A model generated the notes under the pieces. It ran no database searches. It worked only from the letters and a program-made list of their open reading frames with translations, and was not told where the DNA came from. A DNA stretch of 23,539 nt from Pseudomonadota bacterium (GTDB lineage Bacteria > Pseudomonadota > Alphaproteobacteria > Caulobacterales > Caulobacteraceae). Positions 13,848 to 21,158 of this stretch are shown here, in pieces. The DNA lies in the NCBI GenBank assembly GCA_023409795.1, contig JAEYQX010000029.1, forward strand, positions 1-23,539, in the 5' to 3' direction. The number at the start of each line of letters is the position of its first letter. Position 1 is the stretch's first letter. The position numbers and the translations under genes were made by a program.

Positions 13848-14810
13848 CTAGAGCGTAGAAATCTCGATCGTCAGTTCGTCACTGTAGTCCCCGGCACGGG
13901 CCCCCTCGACCTTGCCCAGGGTCAGCAGCAGCTCAAAGGCCTGGCCCGCATAGGTCCGGGGCGGATCGATGTCGCGCGTCGCGACCTGGCTGAGATCCAG
14001 CACCTGGTCCTCCAGCGCCACCGTATAGTCCAGCGTCGCCTGATCAGGATTTTCCCCCACCAGCATCAGCCGGCCGCGATTGGCCGAGGTGAAGGTCAGG
14101 CGGGCGGCATTATTGGCGCGGGTCTGGACAAAGACCTGGCGCACCTTGCCCGTTTCGGCACGGCCGAAGTCGACGACGCTGACCGAGGCCCCGGTCCCGA
14201 AGTCCCCGCGGGCTCCCGACAGGTTCATCTGGGCGCGGGGCAGGGCAATCAGGGTAAGGACGACCGGGGCCTGGTCATAGGCCACCGCCGACCCGGCCGG
14301 GCGAAGCTCCAGCGTCAGCTCCTGGGCATACTGGCCCGCCTGGACCACCGCATCGGTCATGACCACGACATCCAGGCTGGCCTCGACCGCCTCGCCCGCC
14401 GGGACGGTCACGGCAAGGACGCCCGGCACCGGGGTCCGGCTGAGAAGGCCCGCCGGACGCAGCTCCAGCATGAGGCCGGTATCGGCGACCACCGGCTGCA
14501 CCGTCGGCTCGCCCGGCCTTTCGGTCAGGGCCAGGTCGATGGCACAGGCCTCGGCCCCGGGGTTCATCAGGCGGAAGGTCATCTTTGACGGGGCCGTGGC
14601 CGGGACGAAGGGGTCGTAGTCGACCTGCACCGAAGGCGGGGGGCCGTCGATCCGCAGCTGGCAGGTCTCGGCCCGGGCCACACCGGCCCCCAACCCCACC
14701 GCCGCCGCACAGCAGGCCACGGCCCAGGCTAGGCGCTGGGCCTGTCGCGGATGAAGGCGACCCCGGACCGGCGGCTCAATCGCCCTGACGGGCTTGCAAG
14801 AGGCCAACAT
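13848..14810 (-). CDS. Two-domain fimbrial tip subunit (adhesin-like, spore coat U type)
   Basis: The product has 320 residues. The ATG at 14810 has a strong AAGGAG site inside the usher gene, so the two genes overlap by 35 bases. A long basic n-region precedes a Sec signal cut after ARA (about residue 47). The mature part starts ETC, with almost no residues before the first Cys (50), which probably pairs with Cys89. Two pilin-like domains follow. Domain 1 (about 48-190) ends near AGQYAQELTLEL, and domain 2 (about 191-320) ends AGDYSDELTIEISTL, the closing strand pattern of SCPU-type pilins. Lack of an N-terminal donor strand fits a tip position, because the tip subunit has nothing to complement. 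Receptor specificity is unknown. It is the last gene of the fimbrial operon. Confidence 0.78.
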   Translation of the reverse strand: MLASCKPVRAIEPPVRGRLHPRQAQRLAWAVACCAAAVGLGAGVARAETCQLRIDGPPPSVQVDYDPFVPATAPSKMTFRLMNPGAEACAIDLALTERPGEPTVQPVVADTGLMLELRPAGLLSRTPVPGVLAVTVPAGEAVEASLDVVVMTDAVVQAGQYAQELTLELRPAGSAVAYDQAPVVLTLIALPRAQMNLSGARGDFGTGASVSVVDFGRAETGKVRQVFVQTRANNAARLTFTSANRGRLMLVGENPDQATLDYTVALEDQVLDLSQVATRDIDPPRTYAGQAFELLLTLGKVEGARAGDYSDELTIEISTL

Positions 14811-17559
14811 CGACAACTCCTTCGCTGGTTTGGGGCACATTGAAGCGCGCCGCTTCCTGGCCATTGATGATGATGCGGTAGTCGCCGGGAGCCAGGGCAT
14901 CGGCGACAAACCGGCCCGCGCGGTTGGTAAAGAGCACGCGGGGCTCGAAGCCCTCGCGATCAATGGCCTCGACCGTGCCGTGGGCCAGGACCAGGGGGCC
15001 GTCGGGGCCATGGAGGACCCCGATGGCGATGCGCGAGGCATCGCTGCCGATGTCCTGGCGATAGCCGACGCCGAAGCTGGGGAAGACGCTGATCACGCCC
15101 GAGCCGATGTCATAGCCGACCGGCAGGGGATCAATCTCGACGTTGAAGCTGCTGACGCCATAGCTGCGCTGGATCGGGATGACCGGCGGCCCCAGCAGGC
15201 CCGAGCGGGCCACATCGCGCGTGCCCGACCGGATCCTGACGTCGGACTCGGCCAGGGAGGGGTGCACCGGCGCAATGATGAAGGCATCGTCCACCGGGCG
15301 TCCCAGGCCAAACCGCCCGCCCGCATAGCCGACAAAGCTGCGCAGGCTGAGGCTGGACTCGCTGTTGGCTTCGCCGCCGCCGACCCGATCGGTCAGGCGG
15401 TTATGGACCAGCTGGGCCTCGAAACGGTTGTGGATGTAGTCCAGGCGCCCCGAGAGGTGACGGTTGCGGTCGTCATTGGTGAACCGCATCTCGCCGCTCA
15501 GGTCATTCAACGATCCGGTCGAATAGCGCGACAGGACCACATCGCTGCGGTTGTCGCCGCTGTCATAGCGGGCCTGGCTGGACCACCGGCCGCCCAGCGG
15601 CACGCTGAGCCCGATGTTGAAGCGCACGTCATCCTCGTCCTCGTCATTGGAGAAGCTGACATTGGTGGTGAGGCTGACCCGGCCAAAGGTGCGGCTGACA
15701 CCGACGTCCACCTGGTGGCGCTCGAAGCCGCTCAGGCGCGAGCGGCTGGCGCTCAGGCCCAGGGTGAAGCCCCACTCATAGGGCGCATTCCACTGGATCA
15801 GGGCGCTGGCCCGCCAGGAGTCAGGGCTGGCGCGCCAGGGCTGGAAGGGATCGGCGAAATAGCGGCTGATCGTCTCGGCATTGGCGGTGATGCGCAGGTC
15901 GTCGCGCTCGCGCAGGCTGAACAGATGCCGATAGCTGATCGAGGCGGCATAGCCGGCTTCGTCGGTCTGCTGATTCTGGCTGGCCGCCACCTCCAGCAGG
16001 AACAGGCCCCACGGCGAGCCCAGGATGGATGCGCCCCCGACCTGCTGGACATCGCTCGACATCTGGGCGTTCACGCCCAGGGTCAGGCTGTCGCTGATGC
16101 CCTTGCGCACAAAGCCCGTCGCCAGGGTCGGCCCGTCATACTCATAGGAGCGCGATCCCTCATACTGGCCCACGGACAGGCCGAAATCGACGATCCCGGC
16201 TCCCAGCAGCTCGGAGCCGCTGAAGACATCAAAGACCGCCAGCTCGGTGCGGCCCGTGATGTCATCGACCACCAGCTGGACCTGGTTGGCCCCGGTCGCA
16301 AAGGGGAAGTCCGCCAGGGAATAGCGGCCAGGCTGCAGCCGAAGCGTCTGGCGGGTCAGGCCATTGATGACCACGTCCACCGTCGCCTCGCGGTCCAGGG
16401 TGAACTCCTGCCGTCCCGAGGGCCGGACGTTCTGGAACGGACGCACCACCGAATAGGCACGCGCCACGCCGATGCCGACGACCCGGCCACTGCCCTGGAA
16501 GCCGTCCGCCAGGGGCGTGAACTCGCCCACGGTGGCGCGGATGGCCGGGCCAAAGAAGTCCTTGATCAGGCGGGTCTCGGTGCGTCGCCAGGCGTCCTCG
16601 GTGCGCCCTTCGTCATAGTCCGCCCCGGTGATCAGGGTCAGGCCGCCAAAGCCGCCCCACTGGACGATGCCGTCGATGGCACCGTGCAGGGGCCCCGCAT
16701 CATCGAGGTTATGGCGATAGGCCTGGCCCAGCGAAATATTGGCCCCCGCCGAGAACCGCGCGGGCTGGTCAAAGGCGGTCGGGTCCGGGACGGTGCGGAT
16801 GCCGCTGAGACTCATGTCCGTGGCCCGCATCCCGGCGGAGCCCAGGGTGGCGTGCAGCTCCAGACTGGCCGTCGAGAAGGCCAGGCTGAATCCGTCGACC
16901 GACAGGTCCTCGAACGGGATCCGCTCGCGGCCACGCCCGGCCTGGCGCAGGGCCTCCAAGGTCTCGCGGGTCACGGCCGGCTCCATCAGGTCCAGGAAGC
17001 GCTGGCCATCGACCAGGCCGTTGCCCTCAAGATCAACGTCGGCGCTGACCATGCCCAGGAAGCGGCCGTTCAGGACCAGGCCCACATCAAGCGGCGTATA
17101 GACCCGGGCCGTGGCCTGGCGCGACTGGACCGGGGGCGGCGCGGCAGCCGCCGGCGGCGCAGGGGCCGCCATGGCGAGGATAGGCGCGGGGGCCGCCAGC
17201 AGGCCGGAGCTACCCCCTGCCCCTGCCCCTCTTCCTGTTTCTGGGGCGGCAAGCCGGGCCGGCGTCTCGGCGGTCAGGTGCGTGAAAGCGTCCCTGGGGG
17301 GCAGACGCTCAAGAAGGGCACCCACATCTGCCGAGACGCCTTTTGTGGAGCTGGACAGTGCGAGATCCAGCCCTGGCCCGCCCGACGCCCGGTCCGACCG
17401 CCCGTAGCGGTTGGTCGGTATTGGCACGTCGGGATCCGAATAGTCGCTCGCACTGGCTGCCGCGGCCGTGCCGGACAGCAGCATCCCCAGCATCAGGGCC
17501 GCGTAGGAGCAGCCCATGAGCCTGCCACGCCCCCCACAGGCCGTGTGATCGGTGGACAT
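14776..17559 (-). CDS. Fimbrial outer-membrane usher
   Basis: The product has 927 residues, within the usher range. It forms the pore that receives chaperone-pilin complexes and assembles the fibre. The ATG at 17559 lies 12 bases after the chaperone stop but has a poor ribosome site; an in-frame ATG at 17517 gives a tidier signal peptide (MGCSYAALMLGMLLSGTAAAA) and may be the true start. Between the signal and the first folded domain there is an unusual segment of about 110 residues rich in Ala, Pro and Gly (roughly 40-150). Usher hallmarks follow: GEFTPLADGFQGSGRVVGIG, FTLDREATVDVVINGL, GRYSLADFPFATGANQVQLVVDD, a long barrel of alternating strands, and a C-terminal carboxypeptidase-regulatory-like domain (RAGRFVADALAPGDYRIIING). 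Confidence 0.93.
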   Translation of the reverse strand: MSTDHTACGGRGRLMGCSYAALMLGMLLSGTAAAASASDYSDPDVPIPTNRYGRSDRASGGPGLDLALSSSTKGVSADVGALLERLPPRDAFTHLTAETPARLAAPETGRGAGAGGSSGLLAAPAPILAMAAPAPPAAAAPPPVQSRQATARVYTPLDVGLVLNGRFLGMVSADVDLEGNGLVDGQRFLDLMEPAVTRETLEALRQAGRGRERIPFEDLSVDGFSLAFSTASLELHATLGSAGMRATDMSLSGIRTVPDPTAFDQPARFSAGANISLGQAYRHNLDDAGPLHGAIDGIVQWGGFGGLTLITGADYDEGRTEDAWRRTETRLIKDFFGPAIRATVGEFTPLADGFQGSGRVVGIGVARAYSVVRPFQNVRPSGRQEFTLDREATVDVVINGLTRQTLRLQPGRYSLADFPFATGANQVQLVVDDITGRTELAVFDVFSGSELLGAGIVDFGLSVGQYEGSRSYEYDGPTLATGFVRKGISDSLTLGVNAQMSSDVQQVGGASILGSPWGLFLLEVAASQNQQTDEAGYAASISYRHLFSLRERDDLRITANAETISRYFADPFQPWRASPDSWRASALIQWNAPYEWGFTLGLSASRSRLSGFERHQVDVGVSRTFGRVSLTTNVSFSNDEDEDDVRFNIGLSVPLGGRWSSQARYDSGDNRSDVVLSRYSTGSLNDLSGEMRFTNDDRNRHLSGRLDYIHNRFEAQLVHNRLTDRVGGGEANSESSLSLRSFVGYAGGRFGLGRPVDDAFIIAPVHPSLAESDVRIRSGTRDVARSGLLGPPVIPIQRSYGVSSFNVEIDPLPVGYDIGSGVISVFPSFGVGYRQDIGSDASRIAIGVLHGPDGPLVLAHGTVEAIDREGFEPRVLFTNRAGRFVADALAPGDYRIIINGQEAARFNVPQTSEGVVDVGLLQARQGD

Positions 17560-17571
17560 GGCGGCGCACGA

Positions 17572-18315
17572 TCATTTCAGCTCGACGGTGACCGTCGGCT
17601 CGCCGCCCAGGCCCGCCAGCTCTGCTGCGGGAATGGTCACGGTCCGCTTGCCACCGGGCAGGATGGCACCGAACGTCCCGAAGGCGATGTCATCCGACGG
17701 CACCTCGATCCGGCTGCCATCCGATCCCGTCACGACCCAGTCCGCCGTGCGCAGCATGGCCACGCCATTGCCGGTATTGGTGATGTCCATCACCAGGTCG
17801 TTCTGGTCCGAGCGGCGGACCGCGTCCATCGTCAGAACGGGCTTGGCCCCGGCGGGCTGGACAATCATGTGGCTGACAAAGTCAAAGCCGATCTTGACTT
17901 GGGTCGTGCTGGCGTCCGCATTGGTCACGGTCGAGAAATCGACCGGCAGCTGGCCGACCACGATGGCGTAGATCCGGCCCTCGGTCACGGTCGGGTCACC
18001 GACATAGCGGACCTGGATGGCCTGTTCCTTGGACGGCGCGACGACCGTCTGTGGCGGAAACAGGATGACATCGGCCTCTTCGGGCGTGCGCGTCACCGAG
18101 CCTTCGTCATCCACCATCACCCGATAGGGGGTGATCTCCAGGGTGATGGGCATGGCATTGGTGTTGCGGATCATCAGGCGGTAGTTGGCCCCGGTCCCCG
18201 ACGGCGTCACCGTCGCGATCATGGGCTGCACCTCGTGGGCGCGTGAGGGCACGGCGGTGCCCAGGCCTGCAAGGACCGCAAGGCCCATGCAAGCCGCCAA
18301 GGCTGCTTGTCTCAT
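17572..18315 (-). CDS. Periplasmic fimbrial chaperone
   Basis: The product has 247 residues. The ATG at 18315 has a GGGGAA site and starts a signal peptide cut after PSRA (about residue 26). The fold is PapD-like. Domain 1 contains a strand-rich region (NYRLMIRNTNAMPITLEITPYRV) and the diagnostic FPPQTVVAPSKEQAIQVRYVG, with the alternating hydrophobic G1 strand that donates to pilin subunits. Domain 2 ends VTIPAAELAGLGGEPTVTVELK. Chaperones of this family hold pilins by donor-strand complementation and deliver them to the usher. It sits between the major pilin gene and the usher gene. A stable hairpin lies just before its leader and may set its level below that of the pilin. Confidence 0.92.
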   Translation of the reverse strand: MRQAALAACMGLAVLAGLGTAVPSRAHEVQPMIATVTPSGTGANYRLMIRNTNAMPITLEITPYRVMVDDEGSVTRTPEEADVILFPPQTVVAPSKEQAIQVRYVGDPTVTEGRIYAIVVGQLPVDFSTVTNADASTTQVKIGFDFVSHMIVQPAGAKPVLTMDAVRRSDQNDLVMDITNTGNGVAMLRTADWVVTGSDGSRIEVPSDDIAFGTFGAILPGGKRTVTIPAAELAGLGGEPTVTVELK

Positions 18316-18337
18316 TTGGAATTCCCCAGGAAAGGTG

Positions 18338-18368
18338 CTGCAGCCGGGTGGCACAAACCCGGCTGCAG
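18338..18368 (-). terminator. Intercistronic 12-bp hairpin between pilin and chaperone genes
   Basis: CTGCAGCCGGGT (18338-18349) is perfectly complementary to ACCCGGCTGCAG (18357-18368) around a 7-base loop. On the minus strand it starts 8 bases after the pilin stop and ends 22 bases before the chaperone ATG. It is followed only by a short pyrimidine run (CACCTTTCC). Partial termination or protection of the pilin mRNA 3' end are both plausible. Either would give an excess of major subunit over the assembly machinery. Confidence 0.82.
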
Positions 18369-18376
18369 TCCTGTCG

Positions 18377-18922
18377 TCAGATGGCCGACAGCTCGAAGGT
18401 GAAGCTTTCGGTATAGGTACCCGCCGGCGCGGCATTGGCGGGGTAGTAGGTTTGACCATCAACGGTCGCACCCGGAGCCTCGACGTTCACGTCCAGATAG
18501 AACTGGGCGCTGATGCCGTTGGCCAGGGCTTGCGAGTAGCCGTTCTTGACCCGGGTGAACTTGCCCGAACCTTCGGCATCGCCAGGCGTGGCGTCCGTGC
18601 GGTTGATGTTGAAGGCCGAGTCCTGGGCCACGAAGCGCATGGCGTAGTTGATCAGGCTGTTGCCGTTCTTGAAGTCACCATTCAGCGGATTCACGACCAG
18701 CCGGGCGTTGTTGCCGGTGTTGCAGGCCAGCTCCAGGTTGGCGACCATCTGTTCGGCTTCATGAGCCACCGAGGCGGTGCCGCTGGACACGTTAGCCAGG
18801 CGAATACCGCAGTAGGGGGCCACGGTGGTGGTCACCGACAGGGTTTCGGCCTGGGCCACAGCCCCGAAACCAAGGGTCGAGGCAGCAATAGCCAGACCCG
18901 AAAGAATAGCCATAGATTTCAT
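18377..18922 (-). CDS. Major fimbrial subunit (pilin)
   Basis: The product has 181 residues. The ATG at 18922 is chosen because GGGAGG lies 8 bases upstream; a TTG two codons earlier would be too close. A classic signal peptide is cut after AQA (residue 25). The mature protein opens ETLSVTTTVAPYCG, an alternating hydrophobic stretch of the kind that acts as the donor strand, followed by Cys38, and Cys67 (ELACNTG) as the probable disulfide partner. The end, AGTYTESFTFELSAI, is the closing strand typical of spore coat U and other chaperone-usher pilins. It is the first gene of the operon, has the longest upstream region, and precedes a strong hairpin, all consistent with being the abundant shaft subunit. 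Confidence 0.85.
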   Translation of the reverse strand: MKSMAILSGLAIAASTLGFGAVAQAETLSVTTTVAPYCGIRLANVSSGTASVAHEAEQMVANLELACNTGNNARLVVNPLNGDFKNGNSLINYAMRFVAQDSAFNINRTDATPGDAEGSGKFTRVKNGYSQALANGISAQFYLDVNVEAPGATVDGQTYYPANAAPAGTYTESFTFELSAI

Positions 18923-19169
18923 AGTCAAGTCCTCCCAATACCCAGGCCTGAACCAAGATCAAATGCCTGGGATTCCCAAAAATCGCACGCCCAATACGTG
19001 CGAAACCCAAATGAACACCCGAATGTCTACGGCGCTCACAAGTGGACAAAAGAACTTTTCGTTTACCTTTAAGTCCCCCTTTGAGGGGGCATCGGCAGAA
19101 TCTTTTGGGGTATGAATATAAAAATTCCACGCATTCAATGATGCATTGTAAAATTTTGCAAAATAATAC

Positions 19170-19193
19170 ACTACAGCAAAGCTTTGTTGCGCG
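19170..19193. repeat. Right copy of the imperfect direct repeat flanking the fimbrial block
   Basis: This copy contains TACAGCAAAGCTT (19172-19184) followed by TGTTGCGCG. It matches the copy at 12970 over about 25 bases with two indels. It contains the palindrome CAAAGCTTTG, which the left copy has only in part. Confidence 0.45.
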
Positions 19194-19201
19194 AAATCAA
19201 A

Positions 19202-19216
19202 GCCTTGCCATAAGGC
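19202..19216 (-). terminator. Weak hairpin after the Lrp gene
   Basis: On the minus strand GCCTT and AAGGC flank an ATGGC loop and are followed by TTTGATTT. The stem is only 5 bp but has a T-rich tail and lies 1 base after the Lrp stop, so it is a modest terminator candidate. Confidence 0.4.
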
Positions 19217-19217
19217 C

Positions 19218-19685
19218 TCAGACCGGCACGGCGGTCGTGTATTTCACCTGGCTGAGCGCGAAGTGCGAGGCGGCGGTGGCGACGTTGGGATGGTTCAGCA
19301 GGTCGCGCATCAGGAAGCGCTCGTAGCCGGCCACGTCCGCAGCCACGATCCGCAGCAGATAGTCCCATTCCCCGGACATGGAGTGGGCCTCCATGACGTC
19401 GGGGGCCGTCTGGATGAAGTCCTCGAAGGACTGGCGGTCGTCGGGGGCATGGGAACGCATCCGGACCTGGCACATGACATTGACGCCGCGCCCGACGCGG
19501 ATGGCATCGACCAGCCGCACCGTGGCCAGCAGGACCCCGGCCTCTTCCAGCGCCTTGACCCTGCGCCAGCACGAGGCGGTCGAGGCCCCGACCCGTTCGG
19601 CCAGCTGGGCATGGCTGATCGAGGCATCGGCCTGAAGCTCGGCCAGGATCTTCCGATCCACCGCATCCAGACGACCGTTATCCAT
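19218..19685 (-). CDS. Lrp/AsnC-family transcriptional regulator
   Basis: The product has 155 residues, the standard length. The N-terminal helix-turn-helix is at about 8-55 (LDAVDRKILAELQADASISHAQLAERVGASTASCWRRVKALEEAGV), and the ligand-binding RAM domain is at about 65-150, including the EAHSMSGEWDYLLRIVAADVAGYERF motif. Such regulators bind amino acids and oligomerise around DNA. It is divergent from the aromatic aminotransferase gene with 242 bases between them, the usual layout of an Lrp-type regulator with its target. Control of tyrosine or phenylalanine catabolism in response to the amino acid is the likely role, by context. Confidence 0.92.
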   Translation of the reverse strand: MDNGRLDAVDRKILAELQADASISHAQLAERVGASTASCWRRVKALEEAGVLLATVRLVDAIRVGRGVNVMCQVRMRSHAPDDRQSFEDFIQTAPDVMEAHSMSGEWDYLLRIVAADVAGYERFLMRDLLNHPNVATAASHFALSQVKYTTAVPV

Positions 19686-19695
19686 TTCTCACCCG

Positions 19696-19745
19696 ATTTT
19701 GAAACCGATTGATCACACCCGCTGCATTCATGGCCTATTTTGAAA
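19696..19745. promoter_or_regulatory. Phased ATTTTGAAA repeats in the lrp-aminotransferase intergenic region
   Basis: ATTTTGAAA occurs at 19696-19704 and again at 19737-19745, 41 bases apart, about four helical turns. Lrp-type proteins bind several AT-rich sites on one DNA face, so these are good candidates for the divergent regulator's own sites. The first copy is 10 bases from the lrp start codon, consistent with autoregulation. Confidence 0.45.
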
Positions 19746-19927
19746 AGAAATAACATCGCGCGGATGCGATCATTTCCTCCGAAGAGGGGAACGATGCGGC
19801 CCGGCCGGTAGAGGCTGGCCACGGTCGTCAGGATGACTTGACGCCGGGTCGCGCCGCGCGGATCACCTCTGCCAGTCCTGCCCGCCTCCCGGCCCTGCGG
19901 CCTGGGGGCACAACCCGGTGCAATGCC

Positions 19928-21100
19928 ATGACCCAGTCTGCCAATCCGGGCCTGTTCTCGGCCCTGACGCCCCAGGCCCCCGACCCCCTGCTGTCCCTGA
20001 TCGGCCTGTTCAAGGCGGATGAGCGCGCGCACAAGCTGGACCTGGGCGTCGGCATCTATCGCGACGAAACCGGCGCTACCCCCGTCATGCGCGCCATGAA
20101 GGCGGCCGAGCGTAAGCTGGTCGATGAGCAGCCCAGCAAGTCCTATCTGGGGCCAGAGGGCGATGTCGGCTTTGTGCGCCTCAGCGCCGAGCTGGCCATG
20201 GGCGAACAGGCCAGCGGCCTGATCGGGGTGCAGACCCCGGGCGGCACCGGGGCCCTGCGCCTGGCGATCGCCCTGATCCGGCTGGCCAGGCCGGACGCCA
20301 CGGTCTGGCTGGGCACGCCCAGCTGGCCGATCCACGCCAATATCCTGGATTCGGTGGGCCTGAAGACCCGCACCTATCGCCACTATGACCCGGCCACCGG
20401 CGCGGTGGACCTGGACGCCCTGGGCACGGCCCTGAACGAGGCCCAGGCCGGGGACGTGGTCCTGCTGCACGCCTGCTGCCACAACCCGTCGGGGGCGGAC
20501 CTGTCGGCCGGGCAATGGGCCGAGGTGACCCGCCTGGTGACCTCGCGCGGCCTCTTCCCCCTGATCGACATGGCCTATCAGGGCCTGGGCGACAGCCTGG
20601 ATCAGGACGCCGCCGGGGCCCGCCAGCTGGTCGCCGCCGCGCCCGAGGCCCTGGTCGCCTACAGCTGCGACAAGAACTTCGGCCTTTATCGCGATCGCGT
20701 CGGCGCCCTGTTCGCAAAGACGGCCCATGCCGAGGCGACAGAGTCCAACCTGCACGGCCTGGCCCGCGTCTTCTGGTCCATGCCGCCCGACCACGGGGCT
20801 GCCGCCGCCCGCATCATCCTGGAGGACGCTGGACTGAAGGCTGACTGGCAGGCCGAGCTGGACCAGATGCGCGAGCGCCTGAACGGCGTGCGCCAGGCCC
20901 TGGCCGCCGCCCATCCTCTGCTGGCCCCCCTGGCGCGCCAACGTGGTATGTTCTCCCTCCTGCCGCTGACGCCCGACCAGGTCGCCCGGCTGCGCCAGGA
21001 CCACGCGGTCTATATGGCCGGGTCCGGCCGCATCAACCTGGCCGGCCTGACGCTTGAGACCGTGCCCCAGTTCGCCAAGGCCTTCGCCGCCGTCCTGTAG
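19928..21100 (+). CDS. Aromatic amino acid aminotransferase (class I)
   Basis: The product has 390 residues. It is a PLP enzyme of the AspC/TyrB type. Family marks are KLDLGVGIYRDETGATPVM, the substrate and phosphate loop PGGTGALR, HNPSGADLS (Asn186), IDMAYQGLG (Asp214, Tyr217), and the Schiff-base Lys249 in SCDKNFGLYRDRVGAL, where Asp replaces the Ser of the enterobacterial SCSKNFGLY. It would convert tyrosine to 4-hydroxyphenylpyruvate, and phenylalanine to phenylpyruvate, with 2-oxoglutarate. The substrate choice is inferred from the two downstream genes of the tyrosine pathway. The ATG at 19928 fits the family N-terminus but has only a weak ribosome site; upstream in-frame codons look non-coding. 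HPPD follows 58 bases later. Confidence 0.91.
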   Translation: MTQSANPGLFSALTPQAPDPLLSLIGLFKADERAHKLDLGVGIYRDETGATPVMRAMKAAERKLVDEQPSKSYLGPEGDVGFVRLSAELAMGEQASGLIGVQTPGGTGALRLAIALIRLARPDATVWLGTPSWPIHANILDSVGLKTRTYRHYDPATGAVDLDALGTALNEAQAGDVVLLHACCHNPSGADLSAGQWAEVTRLVTSRGLFPLIDMAYQGLGDSLDQDAAGARQLVAAAPEALVAYSCDKNFGLYRDRVGALFAKTAHAEATESNLHGLARVFWSMPPDHGAAAARIILEDAGLKADWQAELDQMRERLNGVRQALAAAHPLLAPLARQRGMFSLLPLTPDQVARLRQDHAVYMAGSGRINLAGLTLETVPQFAKAFAAVL

Positions 21101-21158
21101 TCCAGGCCCAACCCCTTATCGGGCCGATGCCCGAGCCGCCCCTCAACGGAGTTTCCTG

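Larger units (their letters stand above)
18923..19217. promoter_or_regulatory. AT-rich promoter region of the fimbrial operon
   Basis: These 295 bases between the pilin start and the Lrp stop are AT-rich, especially 19110-19200, with no supported gene. They hold a CCCCC-TTTGA-GGGGG palindrome (19075-19089), about 150 bases upstream of the pilin ATG, and one copy of the repeat TACAGCAAAGCTT (19172-19184). This is the only sizeable upstream region for the fimbrial operon and probably contains its promoter and operators. Confidence 0.6.

Noticed and set aside
14794..18246. 1150-codon open frame on the plus strand across the fimbrial operon
   Set aside because: It is antisense to the usher and chaperone, has a low-complexity Ala/Gly/Arg/Asp composition and no domains. 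Long antisense frames are expected where codons end mainly in G or C.
18926..18928. TTG start for the major pilin two codons before the ATG
   Set aside because: It would leave only 2 bases to the GGGAGG ribosome site, whereas the ATG at 18922 has 8 and gives a normal signal peptide.
19310..21004. 564-codon minus-strand frame across the aminotransferase and Lrp genes
   Set aside because: It overlaps two clear genes, on the opposite strand for one and in another frame for the other, and lacks any domain.
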